Part shown: in pieces, positions 18,200-27,531 of the stretch
Position numbering within the stretch: position 1 is the stretch's first letter
Layout: each line of letters starts with the position of its first letter
Origin: Streptomyces sp. NBC_01304
Lineage (GTDB): Bacteria; Actinomycetota; Actinomycetes; Streptomycetales; Streptomycetaceae
Direction of reading: 5' to 3'
DNA: 64,000 nucleotides
NCBI RefSeq assembly: GCF_035975855.1
Contig: NZ_CP109055.1
Span: forward strand, 2,480,001-2,544,000
Notes under the pieces: model-generated
The model's database searches: none
Seen by the model: the letters and a program-made list of their open reading frames with translations, nothing else
What the model was told of the DNA's origin: nothing
Program-made: the position numbers and the translations under genes

Positions 18200-21100
18200 T
18201 TGAGCCAGATCGTCGTCAAGCGGCCGCCGCGGGCTCTGCCCACCGAGGTGCCCGTCGAGCCAGTGCAGTTGCAATCCCCGCCCGAGTTGCCCAGAGGGCA
18301 ACAGGAGGGCGCGCTTATGCAGCTGCTTCCCATGCTGGGAATGGGCGGTTCTGTCGTCTTCTTCTTCATGACGCCGAACCCGATCATGCGCATCATGGGC
18401 ATGGTGATGATCGCGTCGACGGTCGGCATGGGCATTGCCATGCTTGTCCGCTATCGACGGGGCACTCAAGGCGAACTTGCCGATATACGACGCGACTACC
18501 TGAAGTACTTGGCGAAAACTCGTCGCACTGTTCTTCGAACCGCTCGGCTCCAGCGCGACGCACAGTTCTATCTGCATCCCGCTCCCGAACAACTGTGGGC
18601 CCTGGTCGCCGAGGGCAGCCGCACCTGGGAGCGCCGGATCAGCGACGGCGATTTCGCCCAGGTGCGGATCGGCCTGGGCGGCCAGCAGCTCGCTACCCCC
18701 CTCGTTGCCCCCGAGACCGCCCCGGTGGACGAGCTGGAGCCGCTCACCGCGGGCGCCATGAAGCAGTTCCTCAACGCGCACAGCACAATCGAGCGACTGC
18801 CCATGGCGATTTCGTTGCGGTCCTTCTACCACCTCACCATTAGCGGCGACGAGGAGCACGTCCGCTCGTCCGCGCGGGCGATGGTGGCCTCCCTCGTGTC
18901 GCTGCACTCGCCCGACGACCTAGTCGTCGCCATCGCCGCCGGACACGACACAGCCCCGCACTGGGAGTGGGCCAAGTGGCTGCCCCATGTCCAGACCGAG
19001 GGAAGCGACGGAGCGGGCAGCCGCCGACTGATCACAACGAGTGCGCAGGACTTGGAGCTGCTGCTCAAGGAGCAGCTCGAAGGCCGCCCTCGCTTTCAGG
19101 CCGGCGGCCAACCCCTCCTGGAACAGCCGCACATCGTCGTCGTACTCGACAGCGAAGCGCTCTCGCCGCTCTCGGCGTTGGCCGCGGCCGAGGGCCTGCA
19201 GGGGGTCACGGTCATCGAGGTCGTACCGGGTCGATTGACCGGTGCGGTCGGCGGCCTCTCGGTCGTGGTGCACCAGGATTCGCTGCGCCTGGAGTCCGGT
19301 CGTGGCCTCTCATATGAAGGGACGCCGGACCGCCTCAGCTACGAGGGAGCCGAGGCCCTCGCACTCCAACTCGCCCCCCTGTACATGGCCTCGGGTGGTG
19401 ACTCCGACGAGCCACTGCTCGCCAATCTGGAGTTCACCGACCTGCTCAATCTGGGGGACGCGGAGTCGGTGGACGTCGGCCGCACTTGGCGCCCGCGCTC
19501 CCGCACCGAACGCCTGCGGGTGCCGATCGGTGTCGGCGAGGATGGCACCGCGGTAATGCTGGATCTGAAGGAAGCCGCGCAGGAGGGCATGGGGCCGCAC
19601 GGCCTGTGCGTTGGCGCCACTGGATCCGGCAAGTCCGAGCTGCTGCGCACGCTTGTACTCGGCCTCGCCGTCACCCACTCGTCGGAGACGCTCAACTTCG
19701 TCCTCGCGGACTTCAAGGGCGGCGCTACATTCGCCGGCATGGCGGACATGCCGCACGTCGCCGCCGTGATCACCAACCTTGCGGACGATTTGACGCTCGT
19801 GGACCGCATGGGGGACTCGATTCGCGGCGAGCTCAACCGCCGCCAGGAGCTGCTCCGCCAGGCAGGCAACTATGCCAACATCCACGACTACGAGAAGGCT
19901 CGCTCAGTCGGTGCCGCCCTGGAGCCCATCCCCTCCCTCGTGCTGGTCATCGACGAGTTCAGTGAACTCCTGACCGCCAAGCCCGACTTCATCGAGATGT
20001 TCGTCCAAATCGGCCGCATCGGCCGCTCGCTGGGCGTCCACCTTTTGCTGGCCTCGCAGCGCCTGGAGGAGGGCCGGCTGCGCGGCCTGGAGACGTACCT
20101 CTCGTACCGCATCGGTCTGCGTACGTTCTCTGAGACCGAATCACGGGCGGCCCTGGGCGTGCCGGACGCCTACCACCTGCCGAATGTCCCCGGCTCGGGC
20201 TATCTGAAGTACGGAACCGACGAGATGGACCGCTTCAAGGCGGCCTATGTGTCCGGGGCACATCGCCCCAGTACTGCCCAAACGGCGGCCGGGGAAGGCC
20301 CGCTACCGCTGGACCGCCAGCCAGTGCCGTTTACCGCGGCCCCCGTGCCGGTGCGCTACGAGCAGCCCGACCCGCGGACGCTTGTGCCGGATCCGCGTGT
20401 AGCGGGAGACGACGCGCTGGCCGACACCGTCCTTGATGTCATCGTCCGCCAGCTCGAAGGCCAGGGCCCGGCCGCACACCAGGTATGGCTGCCTCCCCTG
20501 GACAATCCGCCCCCGCTGGACGGGCTGCTGCCTGGTCTCGCCGGGGTTCAGAACCGCGGCCTGACCCAGCCCGGCTATGAGGGCGCCGGCCGACTCGTCG
20601 TACCGCTCGGCGTAGTCGACAAGCCCTACGAACAGCGGCGCGACACCCTGTACCGGGACTTCTCCGGCGCCGCGGGCCATATGCAGATCATCGGCGGCCC
20701 ACAGTCGGGCAAGTCAGCGCTGCTCCGAACGATCATCTCTGCCTTCTCCCTGACCCACACACCCCACGAAGTCCAGTTCTACGGACTCGACTTCGGCGGC
20801 GGCGGTATGTCTTCCGTGTCGGGCCTGCCGCACGTCGGCGGAGTCGCTTCCCGCCTCGACCCGGAGCGGGTACGCCGCACGGTCGCCGAGGTGTACGGCA
20901 TCATGACCCGCCGCGAGGAATACTTCCGCAGCTCCGGCATCGACTCCATCGCCACCTTCCGCCGGATGCGAGCACGCGGAGACATCTCCGTAGCAGACCA
21001 GCCGTGGGGTGACGTCTTCCTGGTCATCGACGGATGGGGCAACTTCCGTACGGAGTACGAGGGTCTGGAATCGGCCATCCACGAGATGGCCGCGCGCGGC

Positions 21101-22174
21101 CTCGGCTACGGCATCCACCTGATCCTTACCGCATCCCGCGCCATGGAGGTCCGAGCCAACCTCAAGGACCTGCTGATGAACCGCCTCGAGCTCCGACTCG
21201 GCGACATCATGGACTCGGAACTGGATCGCAAGGCCGCCGCGAACGTCCCCACAGGTGTGCCCGGACGCGGTCTCACCCCGGAGACGCTGCACTTCATGGC
21301 CGCGGTCCCCCGTATCGACGGCATCCACTCCGCCGATGAGCTCTCCGAGGCGACAGCCGCCATGAGCCGGGAAGTCGCCCGCCACTGGACCGCCCCCGGC
21401 GCACCGACGGTTCGCCTCCTGCCACGCGAGTTGCCCCTCGAGAGCCTGCCGGCGGCCCTCGCAGAGCCAGACCGGGGGGTCTCCTTCGCCATCGACGAAA
21501 ACAACCTGGAACCCGTCTTCGTCAACTTCGAACAGGACCCCTTCTTCCTGGTCTTCGGTGAGACCGAGGCTGGCAAGTCCAACCTGCTACGCCTCCTCAT
21601 CAAGCAGCTGACCGATCGCTACGACGGCGACTCCTGCAAGCTCTTCGTCATCGACAACCGCCGCTCCCTCCTGGGCGTCACCCCGGCATCCCACCTGGCC
21701 GAGTACGTGCCGATGTCCAACGCCATGGAGCATCACGTGGAGGCCCTTGGCGATCTCATGCGACGGCGCTCACCATCGCCCGACATCACGGTCGAGCAAC
21801 TACGGGCACGCAGCTGGTGGACCGGTCCGACGGTGTACGTCATCGTCGATGACTACGACCTGGTGTCGACGTCCAGCGGCAACCCCCTCGCGCCGCTCAC
21901 GGAACTCCTGCCGTTCGCGCGTGATGTGGGCATCCGCTTCATCATTGCCCGCAACTCGGCAGGCGCCAGCCGCTCCTCGTACGAGCCCTTCATGCAGCGC
22001 ATGAAGGAGCTGGGCGCGCAGGGCGTCGTGCTCTCCGGCGATCCGACCGAGGGTGACTTGCTGGGCAATGTGCGCCCCCGTGCCATGCCGGCGGGGCGGG
22101 GGGTCTTCGTCTCTCGGAGGCGAGGAAATCCTCTGGTGCAGACAGGCCTTATTGGGGTGGGGGACCAGAACTGA
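18200..22174 (+). CDS. eccC: Type VII secretion ATPase EccC (fused EccCa-EccCb)
   Basis: This encodes 1324 residues, the size of a one-piece EccC, from TTG at 18200. Two membrane helices lie at about residues 38-80. Three FtsK/SpoIIIE ATPase domains follow, with P-loops GATGSGKSELL (near 473), GGPQSGKSALL (near 831) and GETEAGKSNLL (near 1120). Walker B is complete only in the first (VLVIDEFSELL); the second is VFLVIDGWGNF and the third VYVIVDDYDLV, both without the catalytic Glu. This agrees with the family picture in which the first domain hydrolyses ATP and the others bind substrate. It is transcribed away from eccD-eccB-mycP. Confidence 0.95.
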   Translation: MSQIVVKRPPRALPTEVPVEPVQLQSPPELPRGQQEGALMQLLPMLGMGGSVVFFFMTPNPIMRIMGMVMIASTVGMGIAMLVRYRRGTQGELADIRRDYLKYLAKTRRTVLRTARLQRDAQFYLHPAPEQLWALVAEGSRTWERRISDGDFAQVRIGLGGQQLATPLVAPETAPVDELEPLTAGAMKQFLNAHSTIERLPMAISLRSFYHLTISGDEEHVRSSARAMVASLVSLHSPDDLVVAIAAGHDTAPHWEWAKWLPHVQTEGSDGAGSRRLITTSAQDLELLLKEQLEGRPRFQAGGQPLLEQPHIVVVLDSEALSPLSALAAAEGLQGVTVIEVVPGRLTGAVGGLSVVVHQDSLRLESGRGLSYEGTPDRLSYEGAEALALQLAPLYMASGGDSDEPLLANLEFTDLLNLGDAESVDVGRTWRPRSRTERLRVPIGVGEDGTAVMLDLKEAAQEGMGPHGLCVGATGSGKSELLRTLVLGLAVTHSSETLNFVLADFKGGATFAGMADMPHVAAVITNLADDLTLVDRMGDSIRGELNRRQELLRQAGNYANIHDYEKARSVGAALEPIPSLVLVIDEFSELLTAKPDFIEMFVQIGRIGRSLGVHLLLASQRLEEGRLRGLETYLSYRIGLRTFSETESRAALGVPDAYHLPNVPGSGYLKYGTDEMDRFKAAYVSGAHRPSTAQTAAGEGPLPLDRQPVPFTAAPVPVRYEQPDPRTLVPDPRVAGDDALADTVLDVIVRQLEGQGPAAHQVWLPPLDNPPPLDGLLPGLAGVQNRGLTQPGYEGAGRLVVPLGVVDKPYEQRRDTLYRDFSGAAGHMQIIGGPQSGKSALLRTIISAFSLTHTPHEVQFYGLDFGGGGMSSVSGLPHVGGVASRLDPERVRRTVAEVYGIMTRREEYFRSSGIDSIATFRRMRARGDISVADQPWGDVFLVIDGWGNFRTEYEGLESAIHEMAARGLGYGIHLILTASRAMEVRANLKDLLMNRLELRLGDIMDSELDRKAAANVPTGVPGRGLTPETLHFMAAVPRIDGIHSADELSEATAAMSREVARHWTAPGAPTVRLLPRELPLESLPAALAEPDRGVSFAIDENNLEPVFVNFEQDPFFLVFGETEAGKSNLLRLLIKQLTDRYDGDSCKLFVIDNRRSLLGVTPASHLAEYVPMSNAMEHHVEALGDLMRRRSPSPDITVEQLRARSWWTGPTVYVIVDDYDLVSTSSGNPLAPLTELLPFARDVGIRFIIARNSAGASRSSYEPFMQRMKELGAQGVVLSGDPTEGDLLGNVRPRAMPAGRGVFVSRRRGNPLVQTGLIGVGDQN

Positions 22175-22328
22175 TAGCGAGGCCAGGATGGGCATGTAGT
22201 CGACAAGCGCTGGAGACGGGCAGCTTGGGCACGCTTCGTGCTGGCGCGCTGATACTGCGGATAGGAACCTCTTCCACGACGCATTGGCTGCATGTTCGGA
22301 TGACGGCACTTCCGACACTGAGACTTGT

Positions 22329-22371
22329 CCCGTAACGATCTTGGAGTCGGGAGGGGCAAGGTCGTTACGGG
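22329..22371 (-). terminator. Stem-loop at the 3' side of the IS5-type transposase
   Basis: Two 15-base arms (22329-22343 and 22357-22371) pair fully if one G-U pair is allowed, around a 13-base loop. The stem starts 14 bases past the transposase stop and may be a terminator within the IS end. It could also belong to the terminal repeat of the element. Confidence 0.5.
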
Positions 22372-22384
22372 GCTACCCGTTCGT

Positions 22385-23152
22385 CTATCCGGCGAGGGCG
22401 AGGTTGTGCAGGCGGGCGACGCCGAGCATGGCGTGGTGTACTCCGTCGCCTTTGAGGCGGCAGTCTCGGAGGATCTTCCAGGTCTTCATGCGAACGAAGG
22501 TGTGCTCGACGGGAGCGCGGACCTGTTTGTGGGACGTGTTGTGCGCTTCTTTCCAGTCGGGCAGTGCTTCTCCCTTGTGGCGGCGGTGCGGCATGACGAG
22601 TCCGGTGCCTGGGTAGCCGCCATCGGCGATCGTCATGGTCTGCCCTACGGCAGCTTTCGCACCGGATTCCGCCCACGCCTTGCAGTCGTTGCGATTGCCT
22701 GGCAGAGGTCGGCCGATGATGACGACCAGGCGGCTATCTGCGTCGATGACCACTTGGTGGTTGGTTGAATACCGGTAGTTCTTCGACTGCTCGGCAATGG
22801 TGTGGTCGCGGGTGGGCACGAGGGTGCCGTCAACGATGAGCACGGTGTCCTTGCGGAACCGCTGGCGGGGCTGCAGCGCAAGCCGTGGGCCGAGGTGATT
22901 GATGACGCGGTCCGCAGCCGACTTGGAGACTCCGAACAGCGGGGCGAGCTGGCGGAGCGTCAAGTTCGTGCGCCAGTAGGACGCAACCAGCAACAGCCGG
23001 TCCTCCAAGGGCAGGCTCCATGGCCGGCCCCGGCGGACAGTGTTGGCCTCGTTGCGCCGCAGCACAGCCACCAACTTCGCGAACTCGCGCGGGCTCAGCC
23101 CGGTATACGGGGATATCCAGGACGGCCCCGACGCCGTGATCACACCAGCCAC
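22385..23152 (-). CDS. IS5 family DDE transposase (DDE_Tnp_4 type)
   Basis: This encodes 255 residues from GTG at 23152. An N-terminal HTH-like region (SLPLEDRLLLVASYWRTNLT and LRQLAPLFGVSKSAADRVIN) precedes the DDE nuclease domain. The three acidic residues are in VLIVDGTLVPT, MTIADGGYPGTG and APVEHTFVRMKTWKILRD. The length matches the short one-frame transposases of this group and no frameshift is seen, so the element may still be active. It separates the ESX core from the second secretion-associated cluster. Confidence 0.88.
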   Translation of the reverse strand: MAGVITASGPSWISPYTGLSPREFAKLVAVLRRNEANTVRRGRPWSLPLEDRLLLVASYWRTNLTLRQLAPLFGVSKSAADRVINHLGPRLALQPRQRFRKDTVLIVDGTLVPTRDHTIAEQSKNYRYSTNHQVVIDADSRLVVIIGRPLPGNRNDCKAWAESGAKAAVGQTMTIADGGYPGTGLVMPHRRHKGEALPDWKEAHNTSHKQVRAPVEHTFVRMKTWKILRDCRLKGDGVHHAMLGVARLHNLALAG

Positions 23153-23237
23153 ACCGGGATCATCACATCAGACGCCCGCCCATACGTTGTCGCAACTACG
23201 ATTCCACAGCGCAGTTGATATTGAGCAGGGAGGGTTC

Positions 23238-23792
23238 ATGAGCAGGCCACTGCTGTTCCTAGATGTGGACGGGCCGCTGAACCCCTACGCGGCCCAGCCC
23301 GAGAGACGTCCCGACGGCTACACCACACTCAGAGTGCCCCAGAAGAGCGGGACCCCAAGCGAACACACAGGACTCTCGGTCCGGCGGCGACCCTTGCGGG
23401 TTTGGCTCAACCCCGAGCACGGACAAGCCCTGATCCGGCTCAACTACGAACTGTGCTGGGCCACCACGTGGATGGACGAAGCCAACCGGTGGATCGCCCC
23501 AGTGCTCGACCTTCCCGAACTCCCCTTCGTCGACTTCGGCGACGCCCTGTTCCAAGAACGCCCCGACGGGATCCACTGGAAGACCGGCCCCCTAGTGGAC
23601 TACGCCAACGGCCGTCCCTTCGCCTGGGTGGACGACGAGCAGAGCGACCTCGACGACGGATACGTAGCCGCCCACCACAAGGGCCCCGGGCTTCTCCACC
23701 ACGTCAACCCGCGAATCGGACTGCGCGAGGACGACTTCCACACGCTCGCCGTCTTCGCTCGATCAATGGACACCGCGCAAGCCACCGGCTGA
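23238..23792 (+). CDS. HAD-like domain protein
   Basis: This encodes 184 residues from ATG at 23238, with GCAGGGAGGG upstream. The N-terminus MSRPLLFLDVDGPLNPYAAQ carries the DxD-G motif I of HAD hydrolases. WATTWMDEANRWIAPVLDLP fits motif II (Thr-Thr-Trp), and WVDDEQSDLDDGYVAAHH fits the acidic motif IV. Such short HAD proteins are common single genes in Streptomyces. The substrate is not known. It starts about 85 bases upstream of the IS transposase start, on the opposite strand. Confidence 0.8.
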   Translation: MSRPLLFLDVDGPLNPYAAQPERRPDGYTTLRVPQKSGTPSEHTGLSVRRRPLRVWLNPEHGQALIRLNYELCWATTWMDEANRWIAPVLDLPELPFVDFGDALFQERPDGIHWKTGPLVDYANGRPFAWVDDEQSDLDDGYVAAHHKGPGLLHHVNPRIGLREDDFHTLAVFARSMDTAQATG

Positions 23793-24071
23793 GCACGTCA
23801 CCACCAGACAGCCCAGAACACGGTTCCGTGATCAATGCGGGACAAGCCTGAGCAAGGACGAAGCACTGGATACCAATCAGGGTTTCTCAACCTGCCGTGG
23901 TTGCCCACGACTTGGAGAGACTCATGGAGCGACGAAGCTTCTGGTACTCGGAGTTCACAACCAAGATTCATCGTACTGTCCGGGGCATCGAGGTATCTGC
24001 CCAACAACGCCCTGCCCCGGATACGTAAACGCCACGGCAAGTACGGGCTGATGGCTAAAGCTGATCCCGCA

Positions 24072-24707
24072 TCACCATGAAGGGCTGTCTGGGAAAGCCG
24101 CGCCTCCCTTGCATTGCACAACATCCTTAGAGACTGCGCGCATCACCTGGGCGGCGAATCGTCCGAAATTACCTCTATCTGCAACGGTCGTTGTTACGGG
24201 AGGCACCTCGTAAACGGTCACTCTGATGATTCCTCGGCGAGGTGTAGATTCACTGGAGAATCTCTTAGGGCAGTCAATGATGAGCTCCGCTCCGTGACTG
24301 GACGAATACCCTCGTGAATCACCAAATCTGATCGCAGTGCTGCCAGGCGCGTTGGTATTCTCCTCTATCCGGGCCTTCACCGATTCAATAGTCGACGTGA
24401 ATTTTGATTCCGCGAAGTGATCATAAGACACTGCAATAATCCGCCCCCCGGCGCTTAGGCGGCACGTGGGTGGCTTATTCGTCACCTCATTGAAATCCAC
24501 CTCGCCCGAAACAGACTCCTGGAATTCTTTTCCTTTATCCGGCAGAAGCTTCGATACAACATCCCCCGGCAAAACTCGATCGCATACCCGGTTCGGGACA
24601 GCCACAGGGACCTCGCTAGCAGGCCAGAATCGCCATGCCGCAATTCCCGCTGCCATCACAAACAAGGCTAGGCCAATACACATGACCCATCGCTTCGAGC
24701 GTCCCAT
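24072..24707 (-). CDS. Membrane-anchored DUF3558-like exoprotein
   Basis: This encodes 211 residues with an N-terminal signal anchor (VMCIGLALFVMAAGIAAWRFW). The outer domain begins VPNRVCDRVLPGDVVSKLLPD, then has NKPPTCRLSAGGRIIAVSYDH, and later IIDCPKRF and VVQCKGG. The Cys spacing resembles the DUF3558-like group, though similarity is only in pattern. Codon use is less G/C at third positions than in neighbours of the core. It follows the 742-residue gene after 3 bases and so shares its transcript. Role in secretion is inferred from context only. Confidence 0.65.
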   Translation of the reverse strand: MGRSKRWVMCIGLALFVMAAGIAAWRFWPASEVPVAVPNRVCDRVLPGDVVSKLLPDKGKEFQESVSGEVDFNEVTNKPPTCRLSAGGRIIAVSYDHFAESKFTSTIESVKARIEENTNAPGSTAIRFGDSRGYSSSHGAELIIDCPKRFSSESTPRRGIIRVTVYEVPPVTTTVADRGNFGRFAAQVMRAVSKDVVQCKGGAAFPDSPSW

Positions 24708-24710
24708 AGG

Positions 24711-26939
24711 TTACTGGTCCTCTTTCAGGTTTGGTTGCTGATTCGGCCCTTGGTCAAGCGAGACGCTCAGATCATAGTTGTATCTCATGTTGTCCCGTAC
24801 GCTCGATGCTATGACATCCGCCTCCCCCTCACTCATACCTGCATGTATTGCCGAACTCTTAGCTGCGTCATATACAGCCTCCGCCGAACTGTCTAGCTGC
24901 TTGAGCCTGAAATCTTCCCGCTCCTTGTTCGCATCTTCGCTGGAGTCTCGCGAATAGTTTTCCACGGCGGCTTCACTGGCCTCCTCAACGCCCCAGCCGA
25001 CAACATCCCCCACGACAGGAATCCAGCCGACGGCTGCATTAATGACCCTTCCAGTCCATTTATCAGATTCCTTGACGACGCTTTCATTGAATTCCTTGTC
25101 GGATGCAATTCGATCGTCAAATACAGCCTGGGTTCTTGATTCGGCCAAAATTCCAGCTATCTCGCCGCCGGGAGAGCTCATGCTCCGAGCTGCAGCTTCA
25201 CGGAACGTTTCGGATATATCCTTGTCGGTCAAGGCGCCATGAATTAGTTCGGTGGTAACTGCTTGTTGGGAATTGATGATGGCTCCATAGGCTCGAGGAT
25301 CTGTGCCTACGCCGCCCAGAAAATCACGCAGTACGCCGGTATTCAGGCTCCCAAGGTTCGCATTTTCACCGACCGTCTTGATCTCACTCTTACCGTTCAG
25401 GCCATCCTGCACATCGCGCATGTACTCCGCAGTGATGTTTCCAAGACTTTCACGGAGGGCGGACTTTTCGAGTAGTTCAGGACTTCCACCAAAGTGGTCC
25501 ACAAGCTGGTAGACGAAAGCAGAGCTCTCAGCCGAGTGAGGCGGAAACGGGCCATCACTGTCGTACGGGCCGCCATAAGCTGCTGATTCCAAGGCATGCC
25601 CCAGGGCCTCCTTGCCAATGGGCTTGCCATCTTCCCAAAGGGGAACGCGTGCGTCGCCCCCGCCGCCGACCCCCGATACCCCAAGGTATGGATCGCCTGA
25701 CAGTAGATAGTCCCAGTTGCTTAGTTCCTTCAGGGCGCCGTCTTCGCCCTTTCCGGTTGAGGCATTGAAAAACTCCAGGGAAGCCTGTGAGTTGTGGCCG
25801 AGGGCCTCTAGAAATCCGGCGAGTGGGTCATTGGCTTCGCCGGATGGAGGGTAGGACAAATTCTCTCCACCATGCCACGGGGGCACACCGAACCCACGCG
25901 AGCGCTCAAACTCTACGAGCTTCTTCCCGTAACTCTTAAGGAACCCAGAATCGAACTCGCCCTTCCCCATCAAGCTGCTCATAATTTGGAAACCATAAGG
26001 CGCTACCATGGGGATCCCACTGCCGGGGAACCTGGTGCTACCGGCAGCTACCATCTCCCGCTTCCAGGATTCCATCTCCGGGCTGCTGGCGTGGGTGGCG
26101 GTCGCGATCGTCATGCCAAGGCTGTCCTGGGTGTGTGCCAGGATTTTCCCTCGCACGTCTCCAGGGAACTCGGACGTCGCCAGCTCTTGCCAAAACTTAA
26201 GGGTGCCTGTCGCCCCAAGCTCAGTGGTGAGCCTTTCTGCAAACGCAGGGTTATCGTGCTGGGCAGCGAGCACGTCGTTGAAGCGCTCAAGTTCCTTGTC
26301 GCTCCAGTCGTCGACGTTCCCCTCGGCAATTTTCTTGGCCCAGTACTTTGCATCGGCTTCACCTTGCAGGAGATTCGCGTCGTCGACCCCCTGCATGAAA
26401 GTCTTTCCAAAGTCGTGTTCATTCTTGGCGAGGGCGCGCAGCGCCCGCGATGCTATGCGGTCAGTCTCGTCCGCTTCCTTCAAGATCCGGGCGATGTTCC
26501 GCTCGGCAGCCGCAAGTTGCTCCTTCGTCGGCCTGTCGGCGTCGCTACCTTCTCCCGCGACACCAGGAGGAGCCGAAGGCGGCTCCGCTCCCCCTTTGTC
26601 ATTGATATAGATGTTGTTTTTCGTAGCATCAGAGATGGCGCGACTCAGCTCATCTTGATGCCGGATGAATACGGAATGCGTATCGCGGAGAATGACGTGG
26701 ATGCTCCGGGCGGTCGTGACTGCATCGTCAAACTCCGATGCAGTCTTAGTGACAAACTTTCGCGATACAGTTGCGTTCACCCCTTCCCAAGATGCTTGTT
26801 CGGCCCGCGTCTTGAGGGCAACGCTGCCGCCTTCTCCGTTCGTCAGGACTTTCAACCTACGCGCGACTTCCTCCCAGTCGTCGATGGCAGCCTTAAGCTT
26901 TCCCAGGCGTAGGTTCAAAAGTTCCTGCATGCTGAGCAT
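24711..26939 (-). CDS. Large helical protein with WXG/LXG-like N-terminus, secretion-associated
   Basis: This encodes 742 residues. The first 115 residues are helical and contain KTRAEQASWEGVNATVSRKF, a WXG-like turn, as in polymorphic substrates of type VII secretion. The middle holds long helical stretches with repeated Leu/Ala heptads. Near residue 640 is a hydrophobic Gly-rich segment (VINAAVGWIPVVGDVVGWGV), followed by an acidic helical tail. It resembles large actinobacterial proteins grouped as DUF6571, but I could not verify that. The GC content is visibly lower than in flanking genes. A secreted effector or surface protein of the adjacent ESX system is the best guess. Confidence 0.6.
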   Translation of the reverse strand: MLSMQELLNLRLGKLKAAIDDWEEVARRLKVLTNGEGGSVALKTRAEQASWEGVNATVSRKFVTKTASEFDDAVTTARSIHVILRDTHSVFIRHQDELSRAISDATKNNIYINDKGGAEPPSAPPGVAGEGSDADRPTKEQLAAAERNIARILKEADETDRIASRALRALAKNEHDFGKTFMQGVDDANLLQGEADAKYWAKKIAEGNVDDWSDKELERFNDVLAAQHDNPAFAERLTTELGATGTLKFWQELATSEFPGDVRGKILAHTQDSLGMTIATATHASSPEMESWKREMVAAGSTRFPGSGIPMVAPYGFQIMSSLMGKGEFDSGFLKSYGKKLVEFERSRGFGVPPWHGGENLSYPPSGEANDPLAGFLEALGHNSQASLEFFNASTGKGEDGALKELSNWDYLLSGDPYLGVSGVGGGGDARVPLWEDGKPIGKEALGHALESAAYGGPYDSDGPFPPHSAESSAFVYQLVDHFGGSPELLEKSALRESLGNITAEYMRDVQDGLNGKSEIKTVGENANLGSLNTGVLRDFLGGVGTDPRAYGAIINSQQAVTTELIHGALTDKDISETFREAAARSMSSPGGEIAGILAESRTQAVFDDRIASDKEFNESVVKESDKWTGRVINAAVGWIPVVGDVVGWGVEEASEAAVENYSRDSSEDANKEREDFRLKQLDSSAEAVYDAAKSSAIHAGMSEGEADVIASSVRDNMRYNYDLSVSLDQGPNQQPNLKEDQ

Positions 26940-26960
26940 TTCTTGCCCCCGTGGCTTGGT

Positions 26961-27383
26961 CTACTTAAAGTACTGATTGATCCGCGAAGCCGAAATTGAC
27001 GTGGCAACCTTGGCGTCCTCCTTGGCGCTCAACGCCCGGGTGTAGTCGAGGTGGTTTGAGATGTGTCCGCATGCATCTACAAGCGTTCTCGCCTTGGAGT
27101 TCCATGCATCGTTCAGTTCGGTGAGAGCCGTACCGACCTCCAACCCGTCGTTCAGCAGCTCGATGCCGGCGCTGAAGGAACTAGCCCTCGCGTGGTCAGA
27201 GTCAACTCTCAGACGCTCGCGCAAGTCGTACGCCATGGCGCCCAACTTGCCCAAATCGTCATCGCGCACAACCAGGTCTGCAGCGCCGCGACCCTCGACG
27301 GGAGCTACTTGATTGAGCTGCATCTGGGCAGAGTGTCGCTCTGCTGCATCAGCCTTCAGTTGGTTCCACTCGTCCCAAGCCAT
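26961..27383 (-). CDS. Small helical WXG100-like protein
   Basis: This encodes 140 residues. It is almost wholly helical, with LNDAWNSKARTLVDACGHIS N-terminal to the last helix, where W-N-S takes the place of W-x-G. It starts ATG at 27383 (MAWDEWNQLKADAAE) and ends 22 bases before the start of the 742-residue gene, so the two are in one operon. The pair resembles a WXG-like partner plus a large substrate, a common arrangement for polymorphic type VII substrates. No close family is recognised. Confidence 0.65.
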   Translation of the reverse strand: MAWDEWNQLKADAAERHSAQMQLNQVAPVEGRGAADLVVRDDDLGKLGAMAYDLRERLRVDSDHARASSFSAGIELLNDGLEVGTALTELNDAWNSKARTLVDACGHISNHLDYTRALSAKEDAKVATSISASRINQYFK

Positions 27384-27531
27384 TCGTTCGGCTCCTTCCC
27401 CGTATGGACCGATGGATGGCCAAGGGCCAGGTCAACTTATAGAAGTGCTAGGACTGTTCACCAAGCGTTGCCTCGTCTTGGCTGCAGTGTTGTACGTCGG
27501 GTCTCTAACCGGGTGATCCACCTCGCCCAAT

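Larger units (their letters stand above)
22329..23200 (-). mobile_element. IS5-type insertion sequence (ends approximate)
   Basis: A one-gene element is placed between eccC and a HAD-like gene. The left limit is set at the hairpin beyond the transposase stop and the right limit at the sequence upstream of its start. I could not find a convincing pair of terminal inverted repeats or a target duplication, so the limits are approximate. Confidence 0.5.

Noticed and set aside
23793..24071. Possible IS remnant or small gene between the HAD-like gene and the next gene
   Set aside because: Short frames on both strands lack motifs, and only a tiny dyad near 23820 is seen.
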